From a virus, in the IMG/VR virus record IMGVR_UViG_3300027901_000028, positions 1-26,906 of that record: a DNA stretch of 26,906 bases. The stretch is one strand, 5' to 3'. The translations under genes were made by a program, and so were the position numbers. Positions 1 through 8,910 of the stretch are shown here, in pieces. The notes beneath the pieces are model-generated. The model made no database searches. It was not told the DNA's origin and was given only the letters and a program-made list of their open reading frames with translations. Each line of letters opens with the position of its first letter. The first letter of the stretch is position 1.

Positions 1-363
1 ATTAAAATTCTTAACAATATCATTTTCAGTTAAAGTTCCACTGGCTTGAATTTCAAATTCAACTGATGGAGCATGATTTACATATACTATTCGTTCTGTA
101 TTAGCTTCTCTATATGTAATGTTTTCATAATCATGATTTTTTTCAAATCCAACTACAATTCCTCTTAATACATCATCAGCAGCAGCTTTAACTACAACTG
201 GAATACCATTAATAGAGGTTCCATTTGTTTTTACAAAATCATTTCTAAATAAATCTACAGAATCTGTTGCGGGAATAATATATTTAAATGAATTAGGATT
301 AAAATCCGCATTTTGAATAGCCCCTCTTATTCTAGCTCCAGCAGGATTATTTATATTTGTCAT
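1..363 (-). CDS. Head-fiber paralog, N-terminal part (runs off window edge)
   Basis: An open frame begins at an ATG at 363 and stays open to position 1, giving 121 residues with no stop, so the gene is truncated by the window. The start is preceded by an AGGAG-type ribosome site. The protein is nearly identical to residues 1-121 of the gene just upstream in transcription (375-2312). The DNA of 1-363 aligns without gaps to 1950-2312 at an offset of 1949, which makes it a recent tandem duplicate. By homology this part is the capsid-binding, decoration-like domain (compare 15392-15961). What follows beyond the edge, presumably a fiber shaft and tip, cannot be seen. It lies 12 bases after the previous gene's stop and is probably co-transcribed. 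Confidence 0.8.
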   Translation of the reverse strand, partial: MTNINNPAGARIRGAIQNADFNPNSFKYIIPATDSVDLFRNDFVKTNGTSINGIPVVVKAAADDVLRGIVVGFEKNHDYENITYREANTERIVYVNHAPSVEFEIQASGTLTENDIVKNFN

Positions 364-374
364 TTTTATTTCTC

Positions 375-2312
375 CTATATTTTATATTCATAATAGACTT
401 CAAATACTTCTCCTATTATTAAATCAGTATGATTAAATGTTAAAGTTGTACCACTAATAGTAAAATCTTTTGGAGATGTACCATAATATTGTTTTATTCC
501 ATTTCTATATAAACGACTTTCTCCGGGAATAAGTGGAATAGTTGATATAGTAAATGATGTTTCTCCTCCGCTAATAATTTGTGATGATAAATCATCATAT
601 TTAAGAACAGTAGCTCCAGGATGATCATCTACAAATTTTTTATCTACTAATTGTTCATCAGCAGAAAAAGTTGGATGAGAATAATAAGAAGCAATTCCTC
701 GAAAATTTAATGTGTTAGTTGAAAAATCACCACCAATTAATGGAGTAGTAGTATTAGAATTATCAATAAATAATTTATTACTATCTGTAGATTGTGATCC
801 AGCTTGATGACCTATATGTATATTGCCAGTTTCTGTAGTTAAAGCTATCCCTGTTTGATATCCACATAAAGTATTATTTCCACCACTTGTTAAAACTTTA
901 GCACTTTCATAACCTATTATTGTATTATTATTACTTGTTGCTACTGTTCCGGCTTCTTTACCAATATAAATATTACCAGTTCCAGTAATAGTATTTCTTG
1001 CAGCATAATACCCAATAGCTATTAAATGATCAGCATTATTTATTCTACCTGCATCTCTACCAATTGCAATTACTCCCGAAGCCGTTGTTGTTTGTACTGC
1101 AGCTGTTGCACCTACAAATACATTATAACCACCACTTGTAATAGCTGCACCAGCTTGGTTTCCAATTGCAGTATTATTAGAAGCATTTGTAATAGCAGTT
1201 AAAGTTTTATATCCTAACCCTAAATTATATTGAGCAGTGGTTCCAGTTTTACCACTTTCAAAACCTACATAACAATTAAAAGAACCAGTTGTAGTATTAG
1301 CTCCAGCATTATAACCAGCAAATAAATTATCTTGTCCTGTAGTTAAAGAACCATCAGAACCTTCACCAATACAAGTATTATGGGTTCCTTTAGTAGATAA
1401 AACATCAACTTTATTAATTTGATATGCAGTATTAGTATTTACTCTATCATTTATATCTTTATGAGGATTTAATCTATAATCACTACCACTAATAAGTTCT
1501 CTATCCCATAAATTTTCTTGACTATCAGTTAATATTTGTTCCCAAATAGCAGCTCCTGTAGAAGCATCTGCACAAAAATAACCAAAATCAGTATTAGTAT
1601 CTAACCATAAATCACCAGGTCTATAACCTTGTGTATTATCATCGTTTACAGTTGGAGGAATAATTGCATTAGTTGTTCCTCTTTGAAATCCAGTTTTACC
1701 AAGACCATGACCAGCAACATCAAAAGCTAAATTTAATAAAGTATTATGAGGTAATGTTCCAGGAGTTGAAGTAGGTGCTAATTCATGTTCTAAAATCATA
1801 GCTCTAACTTTAGTATATGCTCCCAATTCATTAATTGGATTTTCTATTATACTTATAAGTTTTAATTGAGCTGTAAGAGAAGTTGCAGTAGAAGTATCTA
1901 ATTGAGTACCAGATAATCCAGTAATTTTATTACCACCATTTACTAAAATGTTAAAATTCTTACCAACATCAGCTTCAATTAAAATTCCACTAGCTTGAAT
2001 CTCAAATTCAACTGATGGAGCATGATTTACATATACTATTCGTTCTGTATTAGCTTCTCTATATGTAATGTTTTCATAATCATGACTTCTATCAAAATCA
2101 ATAACTATTCCTCTTAATACATCACCAGCAGCAGCTTTAACAACTACTGGAATGCCATTAATAGAGGTTCCATTTGTTTTTACAAAATCATTTATAAATA
2201 AATCTACAGAATCTGTACTCGGTATAATATATCTTGCTCTATTAGGATTAAATTCTGCATTTTGAATAGCTCCTATTATTTTAGCCCCTATAGGATTATT
2301 TATATTTGTCAT
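375..2312 (-). CDS. Putative head fiber: decoration-like N-terminus fused to adhesin-type repeat shaft
   Basis: This 645-residue protein starts at an ATG behind AGGAAAA. Residues 1-180 align along their length with the decoration-like protein encoded beside the capsid gene (15392-15961). Shared features are PxGAK near the start, DSxxLF.DFVK, PVVxxAA, YRxA...R.VYV, F.IQ..G....DVG.N, TGLS and a closing EHE. Residues about 229-260 carry a GDLWLDT...AAIWEQ motif seen in many phage fibers. Residues about 308-512 are repeats of the form N-x-x-IG-x-x-AG, resembling YadA-type adhesin head repeats. The last 80 residues (LYRNGIKQYYGT...) resemble fiber C-terminal beta modules. The inferred role is a fiber attached to the capsid surface by its N-terminal domain and binding the host or environment distally. 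A tail location is the alternative. Confidence 0.75.
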   Translation of the reverse strand: MTNINNPIGAKIIGAIQNAEFNPNRARYIIPSTDSVDLFINDFVKTNGTSINGIPVVVKAAAGDVLRGIVIDFDRSHDYENITYREANTERIVYVNHAPSVEFEIQASGILIEADVGKNFNILVNGGNKITGLSGTQLDTSTATSLTAQLKLISIIENPINELGAYTKVRAMILEHELAPTSTPGTLPHNTLLNLAFDVAGHGLGKTGFQRGTTNAIIPPTVNDDNTQGYRPGDLWLDTNTDFGYFCADASTGAAIWEQILTDSQENLWDRELISGSDYRLNPHKDINDRVNTNTAYQINKVDVLSTKGTHNTCIGEGSDGSLTTGQDNLFAGYNAGANTTTGSFNCYVGFESGKTGTTAQYNLGLGYKTLTAITNASNNTAIGNQAGAAITSGGYNVFVGATAAVQTTTASGVIAIGRDAGRINNADHLIAIGYYAARNTITGTGNIYIGKEAGTVATSNNNTIIGYESAKVLTSGGNNTLCGYQTGIALTTETGNIHIGHQAGSQSTDSNKLFIDNSNTTTPLIGGDFSTNTLNFRGIASYYSHPTFSADEQLVDKKFVDDHPGATVLKYDDLSSQIISGGETSFTISTIPLIPGESRLYRNGIKQYYGTSPKDFTISGTTLTFNHTDLIIGEVFEVYYEYKI

Positions 2313-2333
2313 TTTATTTTTCCTATTTTTTTC

Positions 2334-4055
2334 TTAATTTACATTAAGATTTTCAATCCAACCTTTTAATCCAATGTAATAATCAATTACTGTTCCAGTA
2401 GGAACATAAACATAAGATTTTATTTGTTGTGAATCATCAGATTTAACTAATGTTTCACCAGCTCCTTGAGAAGGCAATGAACTTATAAGTGGAGCATTAT
2501 TATTTGCTGTAATATCTGGATTCATAACTGATATAATACTAGCTGCTGTTTGAGGTCCAGATACAAAAATCATTTCACCAGAAATTCGTGCTAAAACTTC
2601 TATATCACTTGGTAATTCAGCAATTGTATCTGTATAAGTATGTGTTCCAGAACCTATACTTGTATGTGTAACAGGCCGTTTAAATGGATTATATGAAAAT
2701 TCTCTAAAGTCACCAAAATCAGTTGCTATAAATGCATCTATTTTTAAATCAGCTTTTACATAAATACTGCCAACTCTTCTATAAACAGAATAATCAGAAG
2801 CATCAGTTAATAAATTACTTGCATCTAATTCTTCATCAAAACCAGCATCTACAGTTCCATTTGCTTTAGCAATAATAAATAAATGATATATTTGATTTTG
2901 TCTAGTTAAACCAGATGGAAAGCCCCCTTGATTATCTCCTTCGACCCAATTAGCATCTATTCTTTTTGTAATAGATGAAGAAAGAACCATATTTAATGTA
3001 TCAGCATAATCTCTAGCTTCGCCAACATTAAATTTAATATCGTAATCTAAATCTCCACTATCTGATTCCACTATAATTCCATTAATATATCCTCTAGGAA
3101 GTCCTCCAGCCGCTGCACCTTCATATTCATTTTCAACGTACCAATTTAATCCATCTGTAATTAATGTCACAGCTTCATATTGAATTAATAATTTAAAATC
3201 TGAATCTCCATCAATGGTTTCAGCACCAGCAGTATCGATAATAATAGGATTAGTACTACTATCAACTTTTTTAATTTTAATTCGCCAACCACGACCACAT
3301 GCTGATAATACTGGTAAAGTTAAAGTTATTGATCCTCCCGAAGCATTTGCTAAAACTAATTTTATATTATCATCAAGAATTAAAGAACGAGTAGAACTTT
3401 CAATAATCGCAGTTCCACGAATTTGAGAAGCTATAATGTGCCAATTAGAGCCATCAGATTGTAATCTAATCGTATCATTATAATCATATAAAATATAAGT
3501 TGATCTTCCATCAATAGTTTCACTACCCGCTGGATCGATAGTTACTGTATTAGTAGAAGTATCAACTTTTTTAATATTTATTCTAAATTTATTTCCTGCA
3601 CTAACTGCAGTAGGTAAATTAATAGTAAATGAACTTGAAGTAGCATCTGCTAAAATTGTTTTATTTCTATCATCAATAGCCACTGTATAAGTAGTATTTT
3701 TAGATAAAGCTGTAGTAATTGTAGAATTTAAATCAGCAATAGTAGCTAATAAACCAGTCCAATCTCTTTGATCATATTCATTAATATTATCAATTGTTCC
3801 ACCTGGAACAATATTATCATTTGAATCTGTAATAACTAATTTATAAGATCCTCTAATCCAAATACCATTTTGGCCAATAGAAACACGACCTTCATTATCT
3901 AAAATAATTGGATTAGGTGCTGGTGAACTTTCTGCTTGATCTATCCATGTATCTTTTTTAGTAGTGGTACCAGCTATATACCAATTTAATTTTCCACCAG
4001 CTAACGGATTACCATTTTCATCAAAAAATTGTACAATTTGAAATAATGTTGCCAT
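2334..4055 (-). CDS. Tail fiber/spike-type protein with P22-like head-binding N-terminus
   Basis: This is a 573-residue protein. Residues 1-95 (PLAGGKLNWYIAGTTT, then a PNPIILDNEGR segment and a TIDNI end) match the N-terminal adaptor common in podoviral tail spikes and fibers, which attaches the fiber to the tail machine. Residues about 122-208 and 222-308 are a tandem pair of beta-rich modules sharing INIKKVD/IKIKKVD, TIDPAG/IIDTAG and SETIDG/AETIDG at a 100-residue period. The C-terminal half is beta-rich with no catalytic motif I can identify. The start ATG overlaps the preceding stop (TAATG) behind GGAGG, so translation is probably coupled. Receptor binding is inferred; an enzymatic spike is possible but not shown. 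Confidence 0.78.
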   Translation of the reverse strand: MATLFQIVQFFDENGNPLAGGKLNWYIAGTTTKKDTWIDQAESSPAPNPIILDNEGRVSIGQNGIWIRGSYKLVITDSNDNIVPGGTIDNINEYDQRDWTGLLATIADLNSTITTALSKNTTYTVAIDDRNKTILADATSSSFTINLPTAVSAGNKFRINIKKVDTSTNTVTIDPAGSETIDGRSTYILYDYNDTIRLQSDGSNWHIIASQIRGTAIIESSTRSLILDDNIKLVLANASGGSITLTLPVLSACGRGWRIKIKKVDSSTNPIIIDTAGAETIDGDSDFKLLIQYEAVTLITDGLNWYVENEYEGAAAGGLPRGYINGIIVESDSGDLDYDIKFNVGEARDYADTLNMVLSSSITKRIDANWVEGDNQGGFPSGLTRQNQIYHLFIIAKANGTVDAGFDEELDASNLLTDASDYSVYRRVGSIYVKADLKIDAFIATDFGDFREFSYNPFKRPVTHTSIGSGTHTYTDTIAELPSDIEVLARISGEMIFVSGPQTAASIISVMNPDITANNNAPLISSLPSQGAGETLVKSDDSQQIKSYVYVPTGTVIDYYIGLKGWIENLNVN

Positions 4056-6556
4056 TAAGATTGTCCTCCACTTGTTAATTGTGTCGCAGTACCTCCTGGT
4101 TGCAAAGCACTTAATATAGGAGCTGATTGTAAAGCCATTTTTTTCATTTGCTGTATTTGGTGCATTCCAAGATAAGCTTTTAAATTATTAATTAAATGTT
4201 CAATAACTCCTGGTGATTTTTTAGCAACTTGCATAAAATAAGTATCTTGGCCACCTAATAATAAATTAGCTTTAACCCATCGCATATCATTTATATGTTC
4301 AAGCATTGTACTTAATAATTTAATAGGACTATGTAACATTAAACCCATTCGTGTTTCTGGATCACCTATCATTCCTATAATACCACCAGCCATTCTATGT
4401 AATGCATTGGCAGCTTTAGTACGCGTCGCTACACTAGGAGCTTGATTTTGCCAATAATCCATAACTTTTATTAATTTATTAAATTTATCAGCTAATTCAT
4501 CATTTCCTAATATCTTTCTTAAAGAAGATTGCCCCATATTTTTAACATTTTTAACTAATGCTTGATAAGATAATTGAGGAAGACCATTTTTATGAATTGT
4601 TGAATCATTAATTAATTTATTAAATGCATTTGTTTTTAAATCTTCCCATAATTGAGCATTTTTATTGAACTGAGGTTCTATATTATTTGTATATATTTCT
4701 TGTAAATCGCCAAAAGAAGTATCTGGATTTAATTTTTTTGCCTCAGTTATCCATTTATCAGCTGGAATTCTATATTGTAAAGCTTTTTCAATTTTATTAA
4801 GATTTGTAATATTTTCTCTAGTACCAAAAATTCTACCAGCAACATGTTCTGGAGCAATATAATTTGTAGTACTTCCTTTTTTTCTTGTTAATAAACCAAC
4901 AATATCTTGTTGATCATAAATATCACCTAATTCTTTTCTAAAATGTCTTGCTAAATTAAATAATGTTCTAGAAGGATTAGTAACATCATCAGCTAACCTA
5001 TCAATTGAATCCATTACTTTTGATTTTAATATATTTAAAGCAGCACGTGTATCAGGCAAAGCTGTATTACGATAAGCTTTATTAATTGATTGAATTAGTT
5101 TATTAGCTGTTAATATATTATAAGGATTAGCATAATTGTCTTTAATTTTTGTTCCCAATCCGTCTAAAGCATTATTTATTGCTGGACTAAGTTTTAAATC
5201 AACAAAATCTTGTTTTAAATTTTCAAAAGTATTTAAAATATCTCCACGTTCTAAAGAATTTTGTGCTCCAGGAGCTTCTGCCGCTGCTTCATACATTTTT
5301 GAAATACTATTTCTAGCTAATCGTTGTGTATCTTGTAAAGCTGATTGAAGTTCACCTCCTAATACTTCATTAGCCATTTGCTTACCACCTATAGCATCAG
5401 TCATTTTTTGTCCAACATTATAAATTTGATTGCTAATTTCTTGATGTTTTTCTCTAAATAAATCAGCCGCGGCACCTTTTTGTTTTAATATGCGTTGTTC
5501 TATAGTTTGAATAAGTGGTTCTCTAGTAGCAGCTCCTGCTGTTAATTGATCAATGCCTAATTCTTTTGCTTCTTTTACTCTATTTGCAGCTGTTTCTAAA
5601 ACTGCTGGATCATCTATTAAAGTTGGTTTTTTAAATAACCATTTTAATGTTCCTTTAGCTCCATAATAACCACCAGGAATGGCTGCTCCAATTAATGCAC
5701 CAAACATGGCTCTACTAGTTCTATTTTGACCGCTAGGATCATATTCTAAACCACCTATAGTCCCACCAATCATCGAATTGGTAGCTACTTCACGCATTAG
5801 CTGACTACCAAATAAATTTGTTAAATCTACAGCTTCACCTCCTATTGCTCCCATTGGTAAAGTTGCTACTATATTTCCTAATAATCTACCAACACCAGCA
5901 CTAAGTGAATGATGTTCCGTATCTTCTTCATATTGAGCTATTTCTGCATTAACTTTTGCCCGATATGCTTCACTATTTCCTGGAGCTTGAGGAGTTATAA
6001 GACTTGAAGGTGTATAAGTTCCTAATGCTGTTAATAATGATTTACTTAATCCTTCTGCCATTTCTTTAGTTGCTTCTGGAGCTGTAACTATTGGTTCTTT
6101 AGGTTTTACAATACTATTTATTTCCGGATAATTTTCACCAAATTGAATTGTTAATTGTTTTAATCCTTGTCCAATATCTTTTACTCCACGTTCCAATCCT
6201 TTACCAAAACTTGCAAACATTCCACTTGATGGATAAGTTAAACTCTGTTTAATTTGAGTCTGTCTCATATTATTAAATTTATCTATTTTATTATCGCTTC
6301 TTATAGTTGGATCTTGACCACTAGCAATAGCTGGAGCAATTTTTTGATCATAAATATTAGAAATTGTATCGAAATCTACATTTGGATTTAATCTTTGCGC
6401 TTCTGTTACCCATTTTTGTTTAGCAGTTTCAAAAGTAGAAAAACTATTTGGATTTTGCATTATTGGTTGGGTGGGATTTTGAATAGCATTTAATTTATTA
6501 TTAAAATCCGCAAATTCTTGATCAGCTAATTGTTCTGGGGTGTGATAACCATACAT
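4055..6556 (-). CDS. Large DNA-ejection / internal virion protein (P22 gp16-position)
   Basis: This is an 833-residue protein. I place the start at the ATG at 6556, just after the previous stop (6558), because GGAG lies about 10 bases upstream; a longer frame from 6619 has no ribosome site. The N-terminal third is polar, followed by Gly/Ala-rich hydrophobic stretches (around LLGNIVATLPMGAIGG, SMIGGTIGG and AMFGALIGAAIPGG) suited to membrane insertion. The remainder is helical and charged. A 29-residue motif, W-(V/I)-TEA-x-x-LNP...IY...I-x-P, occurs near residues 49-77 and again near the middle of the gene (about 4655-4757). Gene order (after two smaller ejection-type proteins and before the fiber) matches P22 gp16. 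The role is inferred: it would leave the virion with the DNA and help form the ejection channel. Confidence 0.65.
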   Translation of the reverse strand: MYGYHTPEQLADQEFADFNNKLNAIQNPTQPIMQNPNSFSTFETAKQKWVTEAQRLNPNVDFDTISNIYDQKIAPAIASGQDPTIRSDNKIDKFNNMRQTQIKQSLTYPSSGMFASFGKGLERGVKDIGQGLKQLTIQFGENYPEINSIVKPKEPIVTAPEATKEMAEGLSKSLLTALGTYTPSSLITPQAPGNSEAYRAKVNAEIAQYEEDTEHHSLSAGVGRLLGNIVATLPMGAIGGEAVDLTNLFGSQLMREVATNSMIGGTIGGLEYDPSGQNRTSRAMFGALIGAAIPGGYYGAKGTLKWLFKKPTLIDDPAVLETAANRVKEAKELGIDQLTAGAATREPLIQTIEQRILKQKGAAADLFREKHQEISNQIYNVGQKMTDAIGGKQMANEVLGGELQSALQDTQRLARNSISKMYEAAAEAPGAQNSLERGDILNTFENLKQDFVDLKLSPAINNALDGLGTKIKDNYANPYNILTANKLIQSINKAYRNTALPDTRAALNILKSKVMDSIDRLADDVTNPSRTLFNLARHFRKELGDIYDQQDIVGLLTRKKGSTTNYIAPEHVAGRIFGTRENITNLNKIEKALQYRIPADKWITEAKKLNPDTSFGDLQEIYTNNIEPQFNKNAQLWEDLKTNAFNKLINDSTIHKNGLPQLSYQALVKNVKNMGQSSLRKILGNDELADKFNKLIKVMDYWQNQAPSVATRTKAANALHRMAGGIIGMIGDPETRMGLMLHSPIKLLSTMLEHINDMRWVKANLLLGGQDTYFMQVAKKSPGVIEHLINNLKAYLGMHQIQQMKKMALQSAPILSALQPGGTATQLTSGGQS

Positions 6557-6557
6557 A

Positions 6558-8141
6558 TTATTTGGTCTCCGAAGATCCAGGTCTAATAAAACCTTTTGGT
6601 TCAACAACTGGACGTTCATATTGTGCTCTTAAAGCAACAGGACTTAAATATTGTTGCCAATTACCTATATTTTGTTGATTTACTGAACCATCATCATTAA
6701 TAACAGGATTTTCTTCCATAAATTTACTCCAAATTGCTTGAACTTCTCCTACATTACGAATTCCAACATTTGTAGCAGCAGTTAAAAACTTTTGATATTC
6801 TATACTTCGTTGAGCTACAGCTTTTAATTCTGCGCTTAATTGTCTAATTGCATTCGGATTCATATGAACATTGAGTGTTGAACTACTTACAATTGCCATT
6901 TCTTTATTAGTTACTCTACCAAATTTTTGCAGAGCTAATTGTCCTAAAGCTAATCTACTTTGAGCTTTTAATGCTAATTGTCCTTCAGAACTAAAACGAG
7001 CTAAATATCCCATTGCAGGACCAGTACCTGTTGGAATATCTGGAGTAGCTCTATCAAAAAGATCAATATCTCCAAGTATTCCACTAGCACGTTGAGCTTG
7101 GTCTACAGCTGTTACTTGTTCTTTAGAATATGCTTGCCCCGCTGCTGTTTCATAAGCTTTTTCAGTATCAGCAGTAGGAGAAATGGTTATTCCTCCTGTA
7201 TATTTTGGATAATATGGTTGTATTGGTTGTGGTGCTGGTTCGCCAACTGCTGGTTGTGGTGGAGTTACTGGAGCAGTTGGAGTTACTGGAGCAGTTGGAG
7301 TTACTGGAGCAGCTGGAGTTACTGGAGCAGCTGGAGATGGGATGGCTCCTGGAACAGGAGGTAATGCTGCTTGAGCTGGTGCAGCCCCTGGCGCTGCTCC
7401 CATTGGAGGAACAGGAGGTAATGCTGCTTGAGCTGGTGCAACTCCTGGCGCTGCAGCTGGTAATGCTCCAGGGGCAGCTCCAGGAGCTGCAGTTGGAACT
7501 TGACCTGAAGGTTCCATAGGAGTAATAATTTGTCCACCAACTACTCTAGCCCCAGGTGGTAAAGTAGTACCAGCTGTGGGGCTAGTTTTAGCCATAGCAG
7601 CTCTTACTTGAGCTAATCCTCTAAATTTTTCTAATTGTAATTGTTGTAAAAATTTTCTTTCATTTTCTGCTCGTGGAGTCTGTTGTATAGCATTTTGCCC
7701 CATTGCTATTACATCTTTACCATATTTAGCAGGTAATTCATCAGGTCTAGCACCTAAATTACTCATTTCATTTCTAATTCTTTGATATTCTGCTGAACGT
7801 AATTCAGGAGGTAATTGCATCATATCTGCTAATCTAGTATTTAAATAAACATGTTTAGATTGTTGTTCACTTAATTGAGCAGTTGCTAATTGATGAGCAA
7901 GAATTTGTCTATTTTGTTGTGCTTGAGCTTGTTGAGCTTGAAATGCTTGTGGAGCTTCACGTAATTGTTCTTGGGCTGCTTGTAGTTGTAAAGCTCCCAT
8001 TGCAGTAGCTTGTTGAGCTTGTTGACGTTGTTGTTGTAGAGCTTGTAATGTTTGATATGTACTTAATGCACTTTGAGCACCAGCTGCTAATGGACTAACA
8101 AGAGGTGTTCTTGCATATGCTAAAAAATCTGGAACTGCCAT
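6558..8141 (-). CDS. Ejection-type virion protein with Gln/Ala-rich N-terminus and Pro/Ala repeat linker
   Basis: This is a 527-residue protein with an ATG behind AGGA. Residues 1-130 are rich in Gln, Ala and Leu (QQQRQQAQQATAMGALQLQA and similar), predicting a long amphipathic helix. A middle region of about 100 residues is a Pro/Ala/Val/Thr low-complexity linker built from repeated units (features at 7261 and 7351). The C-terminal third is a helical folded domain (DRATPDIPTGTGPAMGYLARF...). By position between a gp7-like and a gp16-like protein it corresponds to P22 gp20, a DNA-ejection protein. No motif proves this; composition and gene order are the evidence. Confidence 0.6.
   Translation of the reverse strand: MAVPDFLAYARTPLVSPLAAGAQSALSTYQTLQALQQQRQQAQQATAMGALQLQAAQEQLREAPQAFQAQQAQAQQNRQILAHQLATAQLSEQQSKHVYLNTRLADMMQLPPELRSAEYQRIRNEMSNLGARPDELPAKYGKDVIAMGQNAIQQTPRAENERKFLQQLQLEKFRGLAQVRAAMAKTSPTAGTTLPPGARVVGGQIITPMEPSGQVPTAAPGAAPGALPAAAPGVAPAQAALPPVPPMGAAPGAAPAQAALPPVPGAIPSPAAPVTPAAPVTPTAPVTPTAPVTPPQPAVGEPAPQPIQPYYPKYTGGITISPTADTEKAYETAAGQAYSKEQVTAVDQAQRASGILGDIDLFDRATPDIPTGTGPAMGYLARFSSEGQLALKAQSRLALGQLALQKFGRVTNKEMAIVSSSTLNVHMNPNAIRQLSAELKAVAQRSIEYQKFLTAATNVGIRNVGEVQAIWSKFMEENPVINDDGSVNQQNIGNWQQYLSPVALRAQYERPVVEPKGFIRPGSSETK
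7261..7332 (-). repeat. Four tandem 18-bp units in a Pro-rich linker
   Basis: Four consecutive copies of GGAGTTACTGGAGCAG(T/C)T occur on the plus strand. In the minus-strand gene they encode PAPVT(A/T)-type hexapeptide repeats. The repeat keeps the reading frame, so copy number can change without breaking the protein. Confidence 0.85.
7351..7440 (-). repeat. Direct 33-bp repeat at a 57-bp period
   Basis: A 33-base block at 7351-7383 recurs exactly at 7408-7440. In the protein it encodes the repeated APAQAALPPVP segment of the same Pro/Ala linker. Confidence 0.8.
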
Positions 8142-8153
8142 AATTTATATTCC

Positions 8154-8900
8154 TCATAATCCAAAAAATGATGCCAAACCACCTAATATTGAACCAATAC
8201 CAGCACCTTGTTGAGCTTGAGCTTGTTGTTGAGCTTGAGCTTGAGCCATTAAGGCTTCTGCTTGAGCTTGTCCCATAGTGCCATATAATTGAGCAATTTG
8301 ACCGCCATAACCTAATCCTAATTGTGCTGCTTGTTCTGCTGCTGTTTGACCCATACCTGCTAAGCCACCTAATCTTTGTTGATATTGACCATATTCTTGA
8401 GAAGCTAAACCTTGACCAATTCTTTGTAATTCGGCTTGTTCTGCACCAGAACCAGCTAAACCTCTAGCAGCTGCTCCAGCTTGTGCGCCACGTAAACCTT
8501 GTTGTAATGCAAATTGATAACCAGGTGATCTTTGAAAAGATTGTAATGCAGTTTGTCTAGCCTCAGGCCCCCCCAGCCCCAAACTTCCTAAATAAGCTTG
8601 CAAACCAGTAGCACCAGCTTCTCTATATGGGGCTCCATAAGCTATACCAGCTTGTTCACGTTGTTGTAAAGCCTGTAAAGCTCTTTGTAAATATTGCTGA
8701 TAAATTTGTGATGATTGCCCTATTGTTCCACCAGCATCTCCTCCTCCAAATAAACTACCAATCCCAGCTCCTAGAGTTGCTATACCTGGAACAGCTCTTC
8801 GCCAATCAAAACTAGGAGTTAAACCAGTTGTTACATCATACCCAGGAGTAGTATTAGTTACTGGAGGTTGTGTATAAGTTGTTGGATAATTATTCATCAT
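8154..8900 (-). CDS. DNA transfer/ejection protein, P22 gp7-like
   Basis: This is a 248-residue protein rich in Gly, Ala and Gln. It contains the family hallmark seen in many podoviral 'DNA transfer proteins': SPGYQFALQQGL, then AAARGLAGSG, then GLASQEYGQYQQRLGGLAGM. The N-terminal region has a Gly-rich hydrophobic patch (AVPGIATLGAGIGSLFGG) and the C-terminus has another (IGSILGGLASFFGL), both compatible with membrane association. The start is the first of two adjacent ATGs behind AAGGAA. It is the first of three consecutive ejection-type genes and stops 12 bases before the next start. The known role of the family is delivery into the host envelope with the DNA; its exact partner is unknown. 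Confidence 0.72.
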   Translation of the reverse strand: MMNNYPTTYTQPPVTNTTPGYDVTTGLTPSFDWRRAVPGIATLGAGIGSLFGGGDAGGTIGQSSQIYQQYLQRALQALQQREQAGIAYGAPYREAGATGLQAYLGSLGLGGPEARQTALQSFQRSPGYQFALQQGLRGAQAGAAARGLAGSGAEQAELQRIGQGLASQEYGQYQQRLGGLAGMGQTAAEQAAQLGLGYGGQIAQLYGTMGQAQAEALMAQAQAQQQAQAQQGAGIGSILGGLASFFGL

Positions 8901-8910
8901 AAGTTATTCC

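Noticed and set aside
3214-3426. Open plus-strand frame of 70 codons opposite the tail fiber gene
   Set aside because: No ribosome site, no recognisable protein character, and it lies fully inside a convincing minus-strand gene.
7092-7540. Trp/Ser-rich and Leu/Glu-rich frames opposite and out of frame with the Pro/Ala linker
   Set aside because: They are read-outs of the tandem DNA repeat in other frames; low-complexity composition follows from the repeat unit.
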